64,000 nucleotides of DNA from Acinetobacter radioresistens DSM 6976 = NBRC 102413 = CIP 103788 (GCF_006757745.1 NZ_AP019740.1:1364001-1428000); one strand, 5' to 3'; positions 44,759 through 57,082 are shown, counted from the stretch's first letter. Made by a program: numbers and translations. The notes: generated from the letters alone by a model not told the origin.

Positions 44759-45514
44759 ATGAGTTTACAAGACAAGATGTCAGCTTCGGAGTGGGAAGCA
44801 CGTTGCCAACTGGCTGCACTATATCGCTTGATTGCTTATTATCGCATGACTGATTTGATTGATACGCATATCAGCCTGAGAGTACCAGACCAATCTGAAT
44901 ACTTTCTGATTAATCAGTACGGCGTAACATTTGATAAAATGACAGCTTCTCAGCTGGTCAAAATCGATCATGATGGAAATATTGTTTCTGATTATGATCA
45001 GGGAAAACCAGTTAATGTGGCAGGTTTTGTAATTCATTCAGCCTTGCATACTGCACATACACATATAAACTGCGTAATTCATACTCATACAGCCGATGGT
45101 ATTGCCGTTTCAGCGCAGAAACACGGTCTTTTACCAATTTCCCAGCATGCTTTAAAATTTTATAACCTGATGAGCTATCATGAATATGAAGGAGTGGCAC
45201 TCTCTACCGATGAGCGAGAACGTTTGGTTCATGATTTAGGACAAAACCGGGTCATGATTTTAAGGAATCACGGCTTACTATCTGCAGGCGAAACCATCCA
45301 GCGTGCCTTCCATGAAATTTACTTTCTGGAAAGAGCCTGTCAGGCACAGATTAAGGCATTGGCGGGAGGATCTGAGTTACATTATCCTGCGCCCGAAGTA
45401 TGTGAACGTACCGCAAGACAGTTTAACAGCTCCGCGGTAGAGCCAATTATCTTGAACGCATGGAATGCTGCACTCAGTCTGATTGAAAATCAGAAAGCAG
45501 AGTACTGTTCATGA
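44759..45514 (+). CDS. Class II aldolase/adducin-family protein
   Basis: A 251-residue protein. It begins with WEARCQLAALYRLIAYYRMTDLIDTHISLRVP and carries the zinc-binding HTHTADGIAVS and NHGLLSAGETIQRAFHEIYFLERACQ of class II aldolases. The family includes fuculose-phosphate aldolase, ribulose-phosphate epimerase-like enzymes and decarboxylases. This variant resembles the aldolase/adducin subgroup that lacks a known substrate. Its stop overlaps the start of the next gene by 4 bp, so it is translationally coupled. Confidence 0.85.
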   Translation: MSLQDKMSASEWEARCQLAALYRLIAYYRMTDLIDTHISLRVPDQSEYFLINQYGVTFDKMTASQLVKIDHDGNIVSDYDQGKPVNVAGFVIHSALHTAHTHINCVIHTHTADGIAVSAQKHGLLPISQHALKFYNLMSYHEYEGVALSTDERERLVHDLGQNRVMILRNHGLLSAGETIQRAFHEIYFLERACQAQIKALAGGSELHYPAPEVCERTARQFNSSAVEPIILNAWNAALSLIENQKAEYCS

Positions 45515-46434
45515 TAGTAATTTCCTGCAAAATACCTGAAATCGAGAAAATTCTACTCAAGGTCTTTCAAAAATATGCACCCGAAGGAACCTATTGTCTG
45601 CCAGAAAGTGAACAGGCACAACAGGCTACTACGGCGGCTTGCTGGTTTCCGGATATTGAACAGCTAAAACAGCTTCCCCAACTGAAAGTCATTCATTCCA
45701 TTGCGGCAGGAATTGAACATCTGGATCTAAATCTTATTGACCCTTCATATCTAGTGTGTCGGGTTATTGATGAGCAGCACCAGAAGGGAATGTTTGAATA
45801 TCTGTTATGGGCTGTCCTGTATTATCAGCGTCAGTTTGACCGGGCTATTAACCAGCAGAAACAGCAATTATGGAAACAGTACCGGCAATTCTCCAGTCAG
45901 GATATCCAGATTGGAGTGATGGGTCTTGGGCATATGGGGGGATATGTAGCAACCCATTTCGCACAGATGGGCTATCAGGTTTCAGGCTGGGCACGTTCCA
46001 AGAAAAACTTGCACAGAGTTCAATCATTTGCAGGAAATGAAGAGCTAGATGGCTTTTTAGCCAAGAGTCAAATCCTGATCAATCTTTTGCCGTTAACTGC
46101 ACAGAATCATTCTATTTTATCAGCCCAGGTTTTAAAAAAGCTGCCAGAACAGGCCTGTGTCATTAATTGTGGCCGCGGTCAACATCTGGTTTTGCCAGAT
46201 CTTGTTGCAGCACTTGATTCTGGTCATTTAAGGGGGGCAGTTCTTGATGTCTTTGAACGGGAACCCCTTGAGCAAGCCGATCCGTTATGGACTCATGAAA
46301 AAGTTCTGATTACGCCTCATGTGGCTTCGCATGCGCCAATGTCAATTGTCGTCGAGCAGATTCTGGAAAATGACCGTCGTTATAAAGAACATAAGCCATT
46401 AAACCATCAGATTGACTCTGCCAGAGGATATTAA
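45511..46434 (+). CDS. D-2-hydroxyacid dehydrogenase (GhrA-like)
   Basis: A 307-residue NAD(P)-dependent dehydrogenase. The Rossmann motif is GVMGLGHMGGYVATHFAQMGYQVSGWARS. The substrate-binding and catalytic region includes LPLTAQNHSIL, NCGRGQHLVLPDL, LDVFEREPL and the catalytic His in ITPHVASHAP. It most resembles glyoxylate/hydroxypyruvate reductase A, reducing 2-oxo acids to D-2-hydroxy acids. It overlaps the aldolase gene upstream and is 21 bp ahead of the PaaG-like gene. Confidence 0.87.
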   Translation: MIVISCKIPEIEKILLKVFQKYAPEGTYCLPESEQAQQATTAACWFPDIEQLKQLPQLKVIHSIAAGIEHLDLNLIDPSYLVCRVIDEQHQKGMFEYLLWAVLYYQRQFDRAINQQKQQLWKQYRQFSSQDIQIGVMGLGHMGGYVATHFAQMGYQVSGWARSKKNLHRVQSFAGNEELDGFLAKSQILINLLPLTAQNHSILSAQVLKKLPEQACVINCGRGQHLVLPDLVAALDSGHLRGAVLDVFEREPLEQADPLWTHEKVLITPHVASHAPMSIVVEQILENDRRYKEHKPLNHQIDSARGY

Positions 46435-46455
46435 AATAACACTTAGGAGTAAAAA

Positions 46456-47247
46456 ATGGATTTTGAGACGATTAAAGTCAGTATAGATGCTCAGATTGGT
46501 AGACTACAGCTAGACCGGCCTGAAGCTATGAACAGTTTTAATGAAAAAATGCATCAGGAAGTTCAAATTGCCATACGCCAACTGGTCGATTCGGAGCAGG
46601 TCCGGGTCATTATTATAACCGGTTCAGGCAGGGCATTTTGTGCTGGCCAAGACTTGAAAGAGCGTGCCGGTCAGCTTGACCAGATTGCATTGCCTAATGA
46701 AGGTACACTGGCTAGATATTATAATCCTCTAATTGAAACGATTACCCACGCCCCTAAACCGGTGATTGCAGCAGTTAATGGAGTGGCGGCTGGCGCGGGT
46801 GCCAATATTGCCTTGGCCTGTGATCTGGTCATTACTAAACAGAGCGCATCTTTTATTCAGGCCTTCTGCAAAATTGGTCTAATTCCAGATGCCGGTGGAA
46901 CCTGGCTTTTACCACGACTGGCTGGACATGCTAAAGCAATGGGGCTGGCCTTACTAGGCGATAAAATTTCCGCTGAACAGGCAGAAAAACTGGGACTGAT
47001 CTGGCAGGTTGTACCAGATGAACAGTTTGATTCTGAAGTACAGCAACTGGCCCAAAGATTGGCACAACAGCCAACCTATGCTTTGTCTCTCATTAAACAG
47101 GCTATTCACCGGTCTACTCATCATACTTTGACTGAACAGCTTGAGCTGGAGAAAAACTTGCAATATCTAGCGAGTAACAGCCAGGACTATAAAGAAGGAG
47201 TAAAAGCATTTACTGAAAAGAGAACACCACTATTCATAGGTAAATAA
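46456..47247 (+). CDS. Enoyl-CoA hydratase/isomerase, PaaG-like
   Basis: A 263-residue crotonase-fold protein. The first oxyanion-hole loop is GSGRAFCAGQDLKERAG, the second AAVNGVAAGAGANIALACDLVI, and the catalytic aspartate lies in IGLIPDAGGTWLLPRLAGHAKAMGLALLGDKISAEQAEKLGLIWQVV. This stretch is very close to PaaG, the 1,2-epoxyphenylacetyl-CoA isomerase of phenylacetate degradation. No other paa genes are present, so a related but distinct CoA-thioester substrate is possible. It has GGAG ten bases before the ATG. Confidence 0.87.
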   Translation: MDFETIKVSIDAQIGRLQLDRPEAMNSFNEKMHQEVQIAIRQLVDSEQVRVIIITGSGRAFCAGQDLKERAGQLDQIALPNEGTLARYYNPLIETITHAPKPVIAAVNGVAAGAGANIALACDLVITKQSASFIQAFCKIGLIPDAGGTWLLPRLAGHAKAMGLALLGDKISAEQAEKLGLIWQVVPDEQFDSEVQQLAQRLAQQPTYALSLIKQAIHRSTHHTLTEQLELEKNLQYLASNSQDYKEGVKAFTEKRTPLFIGK

Positions 47248-48252
<1,005 letters not shown>

Positions 48253-48278
48253 AAAAGTAATTCTGGTTTTGGTTGGTA

Positions 48279-48557
48279 TTAACACTTTTTAATGACTAAA
48301 GTCAGTCCAAAAGCATTAAATAGTTTTAAAATAGAATGCAGGGTCGGATTACTATGCGGCTGTTCCAGCTTTTGTAGTGTTTGCGGAGCAATTTTTGTAA
48401 TTTTTGCCATATCCTCTAAGGTCAGGCGCAATTCAGTCCGCAGATACCTGGCAACCTGATGAATTTCCCACTCTGGATGCTGTTCTATAGTATCAAGTAC
48501 CTGCTGGCGCCGTTGCATCTGCTCAATCGGCGTCATCGATTTAAAACGTTTATCCAT
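48279..48557 (-). CDS. HipB-like helix-turn-helix antitoxin (XRE)
   Basis: A 92-residue protein. The N-terminus is a charged helical extension (MTPIEQMQRRQQVLDTIEQHPEWEIHQVARYLRTEL). The XRE helix-turn-helix is LRLTLEDMAKITKIAPQTLQKLEQPHSNPTLHSILKLFNAFGL. It follows the hipA-like gene with an 8-bp overlap, so the order is toxin first, antitoxin second, unlike E. coli hipBA. It is probably the DNA-binding antitoxin that neutralises HipA and represses the pair (family knowledge). Confidence 0.8.
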   Translation of the reverse strand: MDKRFKSMTPIEQMQRRQQVLDTIEQHPEWEIHQVARYLRTELRLTLEDMAKITKIAPQTLQKLEQPHSNPTLHSILKLFNAFGLTLVIKKC

Positions 48558-49854
48558 GACTCAGCTCCTGAAGTTGCTGACAGATATTTTCTATTCTTGG
48601 CTCGCTGTTTTCGATAATTTCCGGATCGATACCGATACGTTGCATATAACTGAGCAGACCTTGATATTTTAGGTACTGTTCAGCCAGTGCTGAGCGAAGA
48701 GTATCCCGCGCAATAGGAATAATGGTTTGAATCTGCTCAATGACTGATGCCCAGCATGGAGCGCCGCCCTGATCATTTCTTTCCCAGCGGGTGGTTCTGG
48801 CTATTCCATCAGGATGTAACCACATTGGCGCAAAGTCAAAAAGTGGCGTAAGCTGGATCAAACCATTTTCATGGCGTTGGATCGCTGTATTACGGGTATG
48901 ATTGTCTTTATTTCCTAGAGCTACATTGGCAATGTCTCTTTTTAAATATTCAACTATTTCAGTTTCTGCATACGTACAGCTTTGGAGGATGAGCATACAG
49001 ATCTGGTTATGAGTAAGGCGTACTCCAAACCCGGCCTGATTGCTCAGTGACGCAATACTTTCCTGGGCAATACGTTTGACCTTCCCATTGACTGTCTGGC
49101 GGTCAAAGCGGGGAATAAAAAGAGTACGGTCATGAAGTTCTAGCTTTTCATGCACTCGCAGACCAAGATATTCTGCTACTTGCATATATAAGGCTTCTTG
49201 AGCCAGGATTTTTTCTAGCCGGGGATGATCACCGCGGCTAAACTTGACCAGCCAGTGTTTGGCTGCATGCTCATCTGGCAAGGTATGATCCAGATAAAAC
49301 AGTCCATCATTCGCTTGGGTTAGCAATAGTTTAGGCCATTCTCCCTGCACTCCGGAGGAACCGCCCACAAACAGTCCATAAGATGCTAATGATTCAATAA
49401 AATATTCACGGCGTTCAGCAATTTCATGTAGGGTAAAACCCTTCAGGTCAGGATCAGGAAACTTTGCATTTAACCAATCATGAGCCTCTTTAATACGAAG
49501 ATGGCCAATGGGATTACCGGCACCGGCCTTTAATAAAGCCCAGTCAGCTGTTTGTTGTGCTGTTTCATTATAGTCCAGCTGTTTAAGCAGCTCTTTACGT
49601 CCATATCCTTGGGGTAACAGGTCCATCAGAAAAGCGGGCCAAGTCTCTGCATAATTACTTTGCACATTTACGGGCAAATTAAAAGACACTGCTCGTGCAT
49701 CACGGCAGTCCATATAAGAAATAGCATATTCAAACAGATAAGATGTACGGGTTCCTGCCTCCCACCCCAAGTGTGTAGCATTGAGTAATTCTACTAGAGC
49801 ACAATCGAGCCACTGATGGTCCTGATAAATCTGTATAGTGCAAAAATTATTCAT
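48550..49854 (-). CDS. hipA: HipA-family serine/threonine kinase toxin
   Basis: A 434-residue protein with the HipA architecture. The N-terminal subdomain covers residues ~1-110 (SFNLPVNVQSNYAETWPAFLMDLLPQGYGRKELL). A Gly/Ser-rich loop follows (GLFVGGSSGVQGEWPKLLLT), equivalent to the autophosphorylation/ATP loop. The kinase core includes KHWLVKFSRGD, LFIPRFDR, the catalytic NVALGNKDNHTRNTAI (Asp and Asn) and the DFG-like LTPLFDFAPMW. E. coli HipA phosphorylates glutamyl-tRNA synthetase and causes persistence; here the target is unknown. Good length and no lesion. It precedes the HipB-like gene. Confidence 0.88.
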   Translation of the reverse strand: MNNFCTIQIYQDHQWLDCALVELLNATHLGWEAGTRTSYLFEYAISYMDCRDARAVSFNLPVNVQSNYAETWPAFLMDLLPQGYGRKELLKQLDYNETAQQTADWALLKAGAGNPIGHLRIKEAHDWLNAKFPDPDLKGFTLHEIAERREYFIESLASYGLFVGGSSGVQGEWPKLLLTQANDGLFYLDHTLPDEHAAKHWLVKFSRGDHPRLEKILAQEALYMQVAEYLGLRVHEKLELHDRTLFIPRFDRQTVNGKVKRIAQESIASLSNQAGFGVRLTHNQICMLILQSCTYAETEIVEYLKRDIANVALGNKDNHTRNTAIQRHENGLIQLTPLFDFAPMWLHPDGIARTTRWERNDQGGAPCWASVIEQIQTIIPIARDTLRSALAEQYLKYQGLLSYMQRIGIDPEIIENSEPRIENICQQLQELSHG

Positions 49855-50049
49855 TCTTTTATTATAATATAAAAATAATAAGTAGAATAGAGGGTAGTTA
49901 TTTATTAGAATAAAATATTATGAATTTATGAGCCAAGAAATTAACCGGATTAAAAGATACTCAGGCGTGTGAGATAATAGATTATAAAAATCATAGAGAA
50001 TGGTTTAAGATAGTCCACTCAACATAAGTAATGTTTTCAATTAAATCTT

Positions 50050-50961
50050 ATGATTATTCGTGATAAAACTAGTAATCTGGCTTTACTTTTTGCGTGGCAA
50101 GGAACAATACTGCCTACAGTTTTACCTGCGCTCACCTTTGTTGTTTTAATCTCTGCGGTAATTGGTTATTTGACCTCTCATCATATGCTGAATGTACCGG
50201 AAGTGCCTGCTATAGGGTTTACCATTTTCGGCATTATTCTTTCTATTTTTTTAAGTTTTCGAAATAACGCCTGCTATGACCGCTGGTGGGAAGGGCGTAA
50301 ATTATGGGGAGCCCTTATTGCGAATTCCAGGCATATTGCCCGTGATTCTCATGTATTACCTGATCGAGAGCGCCGGATTCTCATGTACAGGGTAATGTTT
50401 TTTACTCATCTTTTAAGAAATCGCCTGAGAAAAACCAATACTCCATTCAAGTTAGATACTCATCATCTGGCGCTGGAGCAACAAGCACTGAATCATTTGG
50501 ATCAGCATATTAATGCTGCACAGTTTGTGCTTGAATGTATTCAGAAAGACCTGGTTCAACTCCTGAGGCAGGGCCTGATCAGCGATATCATTTATAGTAC
50601 ATTGAACCGGCATATTGTTGAATTGGGTAATATTCAGGCTGGCTGTGACCGTATATTAAGTACACCTTTACCATTTTCGTATTCAGTTTTATTACACCGT
50701 ACTGTTTATTGTTTCTGTTTTATTTTACCTTTTAGTCTGGAAGCTGACTTAGGTATATGGACACCTATTGTAGTTGGATTAATTGCTTATCTGTTTTTAG
50801 GGCTGGATGCTTTAAGTGCCCAGCTTGAAGAACCCTTTGGGCTTGAAGAAAATGATCTGCCACTTGATTCGATTGTACGCTTGGTCGAACGGGAGATGTT
50901 GAGTTCGCTTGGAGAGGAATTGCCCGATACTATTTTGCCTATTAGGGGCAATTTAAGTTAA
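50050..50961 (+). CDS. Bestrophin-like (UPF0187) membrane channel
   Basis: A 303-residue protein. The N-terminal membrane half has the bestrophin pattern FGIILSIFLSFRNNACYDRWWEGRKLWGALIANSRHIARDS, including the conserved NNACYDRWWEGR. The second membrane part carries PFSYSVLLHRTVYCFCFILPFSLEADLGIWTPIVVGLIAYLFLGLDALSAQLEEPFG. Prokaryotic homologues form pentameric cation or anion channels. It is a single gene between the HipA pair and the aspT-asdA operon, with no ribosome-binding site stronger than AATC before the ATG. Confidence 0.88.
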   Translation: MIIRDKTSNLALLFAWQGTILPTVLPALTFVVLISAVIGYLTSHHMLNVPEVPAIGFTIFGIILSIFLSFRNNACYDRWWEGRKLWGALIANSRHIARDSHVLPDRERRILMYRVMFFTHLLRNRLRKTNTPFKLDTHHLALEQQALNHLDQHINAAQFVLECIQKDLVQLLRQGLISDIIYSTLNRHIVELGNIQAGCDRILSTPLPFSYSVLLHRTVYCFCFILPFSLEADLGIWTPIVVGLIAYLFLGLDALSAQLEEPFGLEENDLPLDSIVRLVEREMLSSLGEELPDTILPIRGNLS

Positions 50962-51162
50962 TCAAGTGCTGCGCTACAGGTATTTCGCAAATTAAAAAAG
51001 CTATTTATATAGGGCTGAACTCTTTAACTCAAAATCTTCAATCTCCTCACTAGCATTTATTCGTTTTAGAATAAAATTCATCTAAAATGATCAGATGGTT
51101 ATTTCTACATCATGAAATAATATTATTATTCATATGGTTAATTTTGAATTAATCATAAAAAT

Positions 51163-51195
51163 GGGTATTAAAATTATAGAGTTTTAATACCCGAT
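51163..51195 (-). terminator. Terminator of the aspT-asdA operon
   Basis: Perfect 11-bp stem GGGTATTAAAA (51163-51173) / TTTTAATACCC (51182-51192). The minus-strand tail is ATTTTTATG. Confidence 0.8.
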
Positions 51196-51235
51196 TACCC
51201 CTATGATGATATAAAACTATTTTTCCTTAGAAACT

Positions 51236-52864
<1,629 letters not shown>

Positions 52865-52885
52865 TTAAAATGCTTGAAACAATTT

Positions 52886-54571
52886 TTAGGCTAATCCGAC
52901 AATAATTGGACCGAGTAAGGTTAAAAAAACGTTTGCTAGGGCGTAGGTAATAGCAAAGGGTACGGTAGGTATAGAGTTTCCGGCTTTATCCAATACACCA
53001 CCAAAAGCGGGGTTGGCACTGCGTGCACCTGATAATGCACCTGCCATAATGGCGACATTGTCATAACGAAGAATATAACGGGCGAAGAACATTGAAAGGA
53101 TAAGAGGAACAACAGTAACCACCACACCAATCATAAATAGTGATAGACCACTTTGCTTGATGGTCTGAATCGCCTGTAAGCCTGATTGCAGCCCGACAGC
53201 AGCGACAAATCCTGCAAGTCCCAAATCCTTAAGTAGCTGTGATGCTGCTAAAGGCATATTGCCATGCACTTGATTACGGCTACGTAACCATCCAAATAAC
53301 AGGCCAGAAAGTAGCGCACCTCCACCTGCACCTAAAGTAAGGGGCACCCCTCCAATACGAATAACAAAAAGGCCAATAACCAAACCGACTACAAGACCTG
53401 CTCCATGAAACATCCAGTCTGTTTTTAAACTCTCAGGTAAAGCTTTTCCGGCTTCTTTTACTAACCGCTCAAGATCGGTTTTTGTTCCATATACTGTGAC
53501 TACATCACCTGGTTTCAAAACCAGATCATCATTTAGAACCTGTGTTTCATTATTTCGTTTGATACCAAGTACATATATACCGTGTTTCAAATAGGCAGGC
53601 GTATTGGCCTTTACCTCGCCCAAGCTATGATTAAGATATTTAGAATTTCTGAGTACTACATCCGTGGTCTGCATCACCATTTCCATACCAGGAGAAGACT
53701 GTAGCTCTGGACCAATATACTCAGAAATTGCAACCACACTAGCTCGTCGCCCTACAATCAGTACAATATCATCTGTCTGCAAAATGATATCTGGAGATAC
53801 ATCGATAAACTGGTCATCACGTTTTAAGCGTTCGATGGTAGTGCTAGATTGTTTGGCCTCAAGTTCTTCTATTTTCAGACCATTACCCTGTTTGACTTGA
53901 TAAATACGTCCGACTATTTCCGGAATAGCCAGCTCTTGACCCGGAGCCAGCTCAAAAGCACCTTTCAAACGTTCAGATTGTGCTTTCAGGGCATCATCAT
54001 GGATTTCTCTTCCCATAAATTTAGGAAGAATATTGACACAGATAATAATTGCGCCAAGTGACCCAAAAATATAAGTTACTGCATAGCCAATTGCGACATT
54101 TGCCTGTAGCTTTTGTATTTCAGCAAGAGGTAAATCCAGTCGTGATATTGCATCTCCAGCAGTACCAATAATAGCTGACTGCGTCATGCCACCTGCCGCT
54201 AGTCCTGCTGCCAGCCCTTTGTCCAGATGGAAAAGCTTGGCCATGAGCAGTACCGTAATTAAGCCACTCACTGCCATAAATACTGCAAGCAGAATCTCTT
54301 TAATAGAGTGTGGTCCTAATGATTTAAAAAATTGCGGTCCACTTTCAAAACCTACAGCATAAATAAATAACGCAAAAAGAATCGCTTTTACACCATTATC
54401 TACAGAGACACCAATCAGGCTTAAAACCACTGCAACAAGAAGCGAACCAGCAACGCCACCAAACTGGAATCTGCCAAATTGAAACTGACCAATCCAGAAA
54501 CCAATTGCAAGTGATAAAAATAATAAAATTTCTGGACTATGACTTAATTCATGTTGTAACCATTCAATCAT
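52886..54571 (-). CDS. aspT: Aspartate:alanine antiporter
   Basis: A 561-residue AAE-family transporter. N-terminal helices cover ~1-180, a cytoplasmic region of two RCK_C/TrkA-C-like domains covers ~200-370 (VVAISEYIGPELQSSPGMEMVMQTTDVVLRN, LVLKPGDVVTVYGTKTDLERLVKEAGK), and C-terminal helices follow with GALSGARSANPAFGGVLDKAGNSIPTVPFAITYALANVFLTLLGPIIVGL. It exchanges external aspartate for internal alanine. Coupled to AsdA decarboxylation it consumes a cytoplasmic proton and generates membrane potential. It is first in the operon with asdA downstream, the reverse of the aspD-aspT order known from Tetragenococcus. Confidence 0.92.
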   Translation of the reverse strand: MIEWLQHELSHSPEILLFLSLAIGFWIGQFQFGRFQFGGVAGSLLVAVVLSLIGVSVDNGVKAILFALFIYAVGFESGPQFFKSLGPHSIKEILLAVFMAVSGLITVLLMAKLFHLDKGLAAGLAAGGMTQSAIIGTAGDAISRLDLPLAEIQKLQANVAIGYAVTYIFGSLGAIIICVNILPKFMGREIHDDALKAQSERLKGAFELAPGQELAIPEIVGRIYQVKQGNGLKIEELEAKQSSTTIERLKRDDQFIDVSPDIILQTDDIVLIVGRRASVVAISEYIGPELQSSPGMEMVMQTTDVVLRNSKYLNHSLGEVKANTPAYLKHGIYVLGIKRNNETQVLNDDLVLKPGDVVTVYGTKTDLERLVKEAGKALPESLKTDWMFHGAGLVVGLVIGLFVIRIGGVPLTLGAGGGALLSGLLFGWLRSRNQVHGNMPLAASQLLKDLGLAGFVAAVGLQSGLQAIQTIKQSGLSLFMIGVVVTVVPLILSMFFARYILRYDNVAIMAGALSGARSANPAFGGVLDKAGNSIPTVPFAITYALANVFLTLLGPIIVGLA

Positions 54572-55183
54572 CTTATATTCTCACTTCATTATTAATATAT
54601 TTTTAGGTAGAGAATCATGGTTTTTTTAAATATTTACTTAAACTACTATTCTAATTATGAGAAAACAAATTTACTTTACTTAAGTACAAATATATATTAA
54701 TTTCAATGGCTTAATTATTATATAATATAAAGATAACTTATATAATTAAAATTAAGATATTGATAATAATTAATTATTTTTAGATTATAAAATTTTTAAA
54801 ATAACTTTTATTTAATAGTAAATTGTAAAATTTTATGTTGGGTTTTAAATAAAATTTTGAGAAAAAATTAAACATAATTAATTGATTAAAGTTAATTTAA
54901 TTAAATTATTTAATATTCATGCTAGGCTTAAATAATTAATAGGTAAATGTAATATATCTTTAATAATTCAAAAATATTTTATAGTTGCTTGGTCTTTTTA
55001 CTAAAAACTGAAATTTTTATAAAGATGAGAATAATAAAATTAATTATTTCTTTAGGATTCTGAGTTTTTTCATTCGATAATATTATACTTTTATTGGTTC
55101 AATCAGTTATGTATTTTAAATTGGTTGCTTTTTAATAATAATATCTTATAAAGATAAATATGAACTGATAAAAGGAAAGGCAT
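54572..55183. other. Extremely AT-rich divergent gap
   Basis: About 610 bp of nearly uninterrupted A/T with no credible ORF, repeat or terminator. Promoters of aspT and the DUF4010 gene must lie here. Such DNA is a typical target for H-NS-like silencing proteins (inference). Confidence 0.4.
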
Positions 55184-56452
55184 TTGAATATTCTTTTGCA
55201 AAGTCTAACTTTTCAAGAGCTTCTCACAATTATATTGTCTGCATTAGGATGTGGTCTTTTAATCGGGCTAGAGCGGGAACGTAATAAAAATACCCGCAAT
55301 GAACAAAGTTTCGCGGGATTAAGGTCTTTTACGATCAGCGCCTTATTGGGGGCTTTGTGTTTTGTTATACACCCGTATGTTGGAGTAGTGGGGGCAATAG
55401 CCGTAAGCCTGTTCTGCCTGTATAGTTTATCTCAACAAAAAGAAGATATTGGTTCCACCACTGAACTGGCTTTTTTAATGACCTACCTTATTGGGGCGGC
55501 GTGCATCTGGAATATTCCATTAGCAGCCAGTATGGCAGTATTGCTTACCCTTATTTTAATGGGGAAAACTAGCCTTCATCGCTTTGCTGGAAAAACCATT
55601 CGAGATTATGAACTCCGGGATGGACTCCTTTTACTGGCCCTCATTTTGATCGCTTTACCGATCATGCCAAATAAACCCCTATGGGGTTCAGTACTAAACC
55701 CATATGTCATTTTAAAATTACTGGTTTTAATCCTTATTGTGCAATCTATGGCACATGTGGCAAAACGCATTTTATCAAATGACAAAGCATTGATTTTATC
55801 TGCTCTAGCTTCAGGTTTTGTCTCTAGTACTGCCACTATCGCCAGTCTTGGCATGCAAGTCCGCTCCGGAGAAGCCACTGCCAAAGTGAATGCCGGTGCT
55901 GCTCTGATGTCATGTGTAGCGACTTTACTGCAATTACTGCTGATTGTCTCAGGTGTAAGTTTAATGTGGTTCAAACTGCTTTTTATCCCAAGTCTGGCTG
56001 GGATAGGCATACTATGTGCTGCTACAGGCTTATTTATGTACCGGTCAAATCATTCAGATACCCGTCTAATAAAACAAGTTGATCAAGCAGATGACCGCAT
56101 GTTTAGTCTCAAGGAAGCCGTCATTATTGCAGTTAGCCTCACTCTCATTCAGGCCGGAATTTATGGAGCAAATCTTATATTAGGAGATAAAGGCTTAATC
56201 TTGAGCACTTTTTTAGCGTCACTATTTGAAGTTCATGCTGCTATGGCCGGGGTAGTAGTACAAGGAAACCCAGCTAATTTGACTCTGATTTATGCAGTTG
56301 TCATTGGTTTGGCTGCACATGCACTTTCAAAAAGTATTAATGCCTTTCTAACCGGTGGCTGGAAGTTTTTTTTATATTTTGCACCTGTGCAAGTTGTTCA
56401 TATGGCGGTTGTTATAATGCTGATTATTTACTTTCATCAAATCTTAATCTGA
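55184..56452 (+). CDS. MgtC/DUF4010-family membrane protein
   Basis: A 422-residue multi-spanning protein. It starts at TTG 55184 with AAGGAAAGG just upstream. The N-terminal MgtC/SapB-like signature is SALGCGLLIGLERERNKNTRNEQSFAGLRSFTISALLGALCFVI. The C-terminal DUF4010 part contains LASGFVSSTATIASLGMQVRSGEATAKVNAGAALMSCVATLLQLLLI. MgtC-type proteins affect Mg2+ homeostasis and F-ATPase; whether this long DUF4010 branch does the same is unknown. It stands upstream of the czc operon but has its own gap. Confidence 0.82.
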   Translation: MNILLQSLTFQELLTIILSALGCGLLIGLERERNKNTRNEQSFAGLRSFTISALLGALCFVIHPYVGVVGAIAVSLFCLYSLSQQKEDIGSTTELAFLMTYLIGAACIWNIPLAASMAVLLTLILMGKTSLHRFAGKTIRDYELRDGLLLLALILIALPIMPNKPLWGSVLNPYVILKLLVLILIVQSMAHVAKRILSNDKALILSALASGFVSSTATIASLGMQVRSGEATAKVNAGAALMSCVATLLQLLLIVSGVSLMWFKLLFIPSLAGIGILCAATGLFMYRSNHSDTRLIKQVDQADDRMFSLKEAVIIAVSLTLIQAGIYGANLILGDKGLILSTFLASLFEVHAAMAGVVVQGNPANLTLIYAVVIGLAAHALSKSINAFLTGGWKFFLYFAPVQVVHMAVVIMLIIYFHQILI

Positions 56453-56566
56453 AAGCATAATTTAAAATCCAGATCTCTGAAGTACTTTTGCAATTTTACC
56501 AAAACAGCTAAATTTATTAAAAATATCGTTCAAATGAGCCGATTCTCAATAAGAACTACATAGAAC

Positions 56567-56594
56567 TTGCTAGCCAACACATACTCTCTATAAT
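56567..56594 (+). promoter_or_regulatory. Probable promoter of the czc operon
   Basis: TTGCTA (56567-56572), 16-base spacer and a perfect TATAAT (56589-56594). The first gene starts at 56625. No metal-regulator gene is next to it. Confidence 0.55.
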
Positions 56595-56624
56595 AACAAG
56601 CAATTTAATTCGTTAAAGTACCGT

Positions 56625-57035
56625 ATGCGGTCTACCACATGGATTACAGTCTTGGTTGGATTATTCATGTTCCAAAGTCTTTGGAACGTGGCAGCGGCCT
56701 TTTGCGTCCATGAAGAGCAAACTTTAGTACAGCAGAGTTATCATTTTGGCCATCATCAAAATACCCTATGTATCAGTCATGACCGCCCGCATAAGCATGA
56801 TACCCAATCAGATCATAAAGACATAAAGAATAATAATTTAAAGCTTGGTGAAGATCATCAGGATCATCTGCCTTCCATGACGCATCTGATTGTGCAAAAT
56901 GAAAAAATCTCGGTTTTAATTCCAGTTTTTGAAACTCATGTCATTCCAGAGTTTCACTGGAAGAACAGCTATCAGGCACCTGACCTGTTTCAGCAAAGTC
57001 CACCTCCCGAATTTTCCCCGCTTATGGTGGGGTAG
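56625..57035 (+). CDS. czcI: CzcI-like His-rich periplasmic protein
   Basis: A 136-residue protein. The N-terminal membrane/signal segment (STTWITVLVGLFMFQSLWNVAAAFC) is followed by a strongly His-rich region (YHFGHHQNTLCISHDRPHKHDTQSDHKD, GEDHQDHLPSMTHL). The C-terminus is proline-rich (SPPPEFSPLMVG). It precedes czcCBA, as czcI does in cobalt-zinc-cadmium systems, and a metal-binding role in the periplasm is plausible. The family is small and variable, so the symbol rests partly on position. Confidence 0.72.
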   Translation: MRSTTWITVLVGLFMFQSLWNVAAAFCVHEEQTLVQQSYHFGHHQNTLCISHDRPHKHDTQSDHKDIKNNNLKLGEDHQDHLPSMTHLIVQNEKISVLIPVFETHVIPEFHWKNSYQAPDLFQQSPPPEFSPLMVG

Positions 57036-57082
57036 CCTAAAACATTCTCACCACTTCTAAATTTAATTAAGTGGGAAAAATC

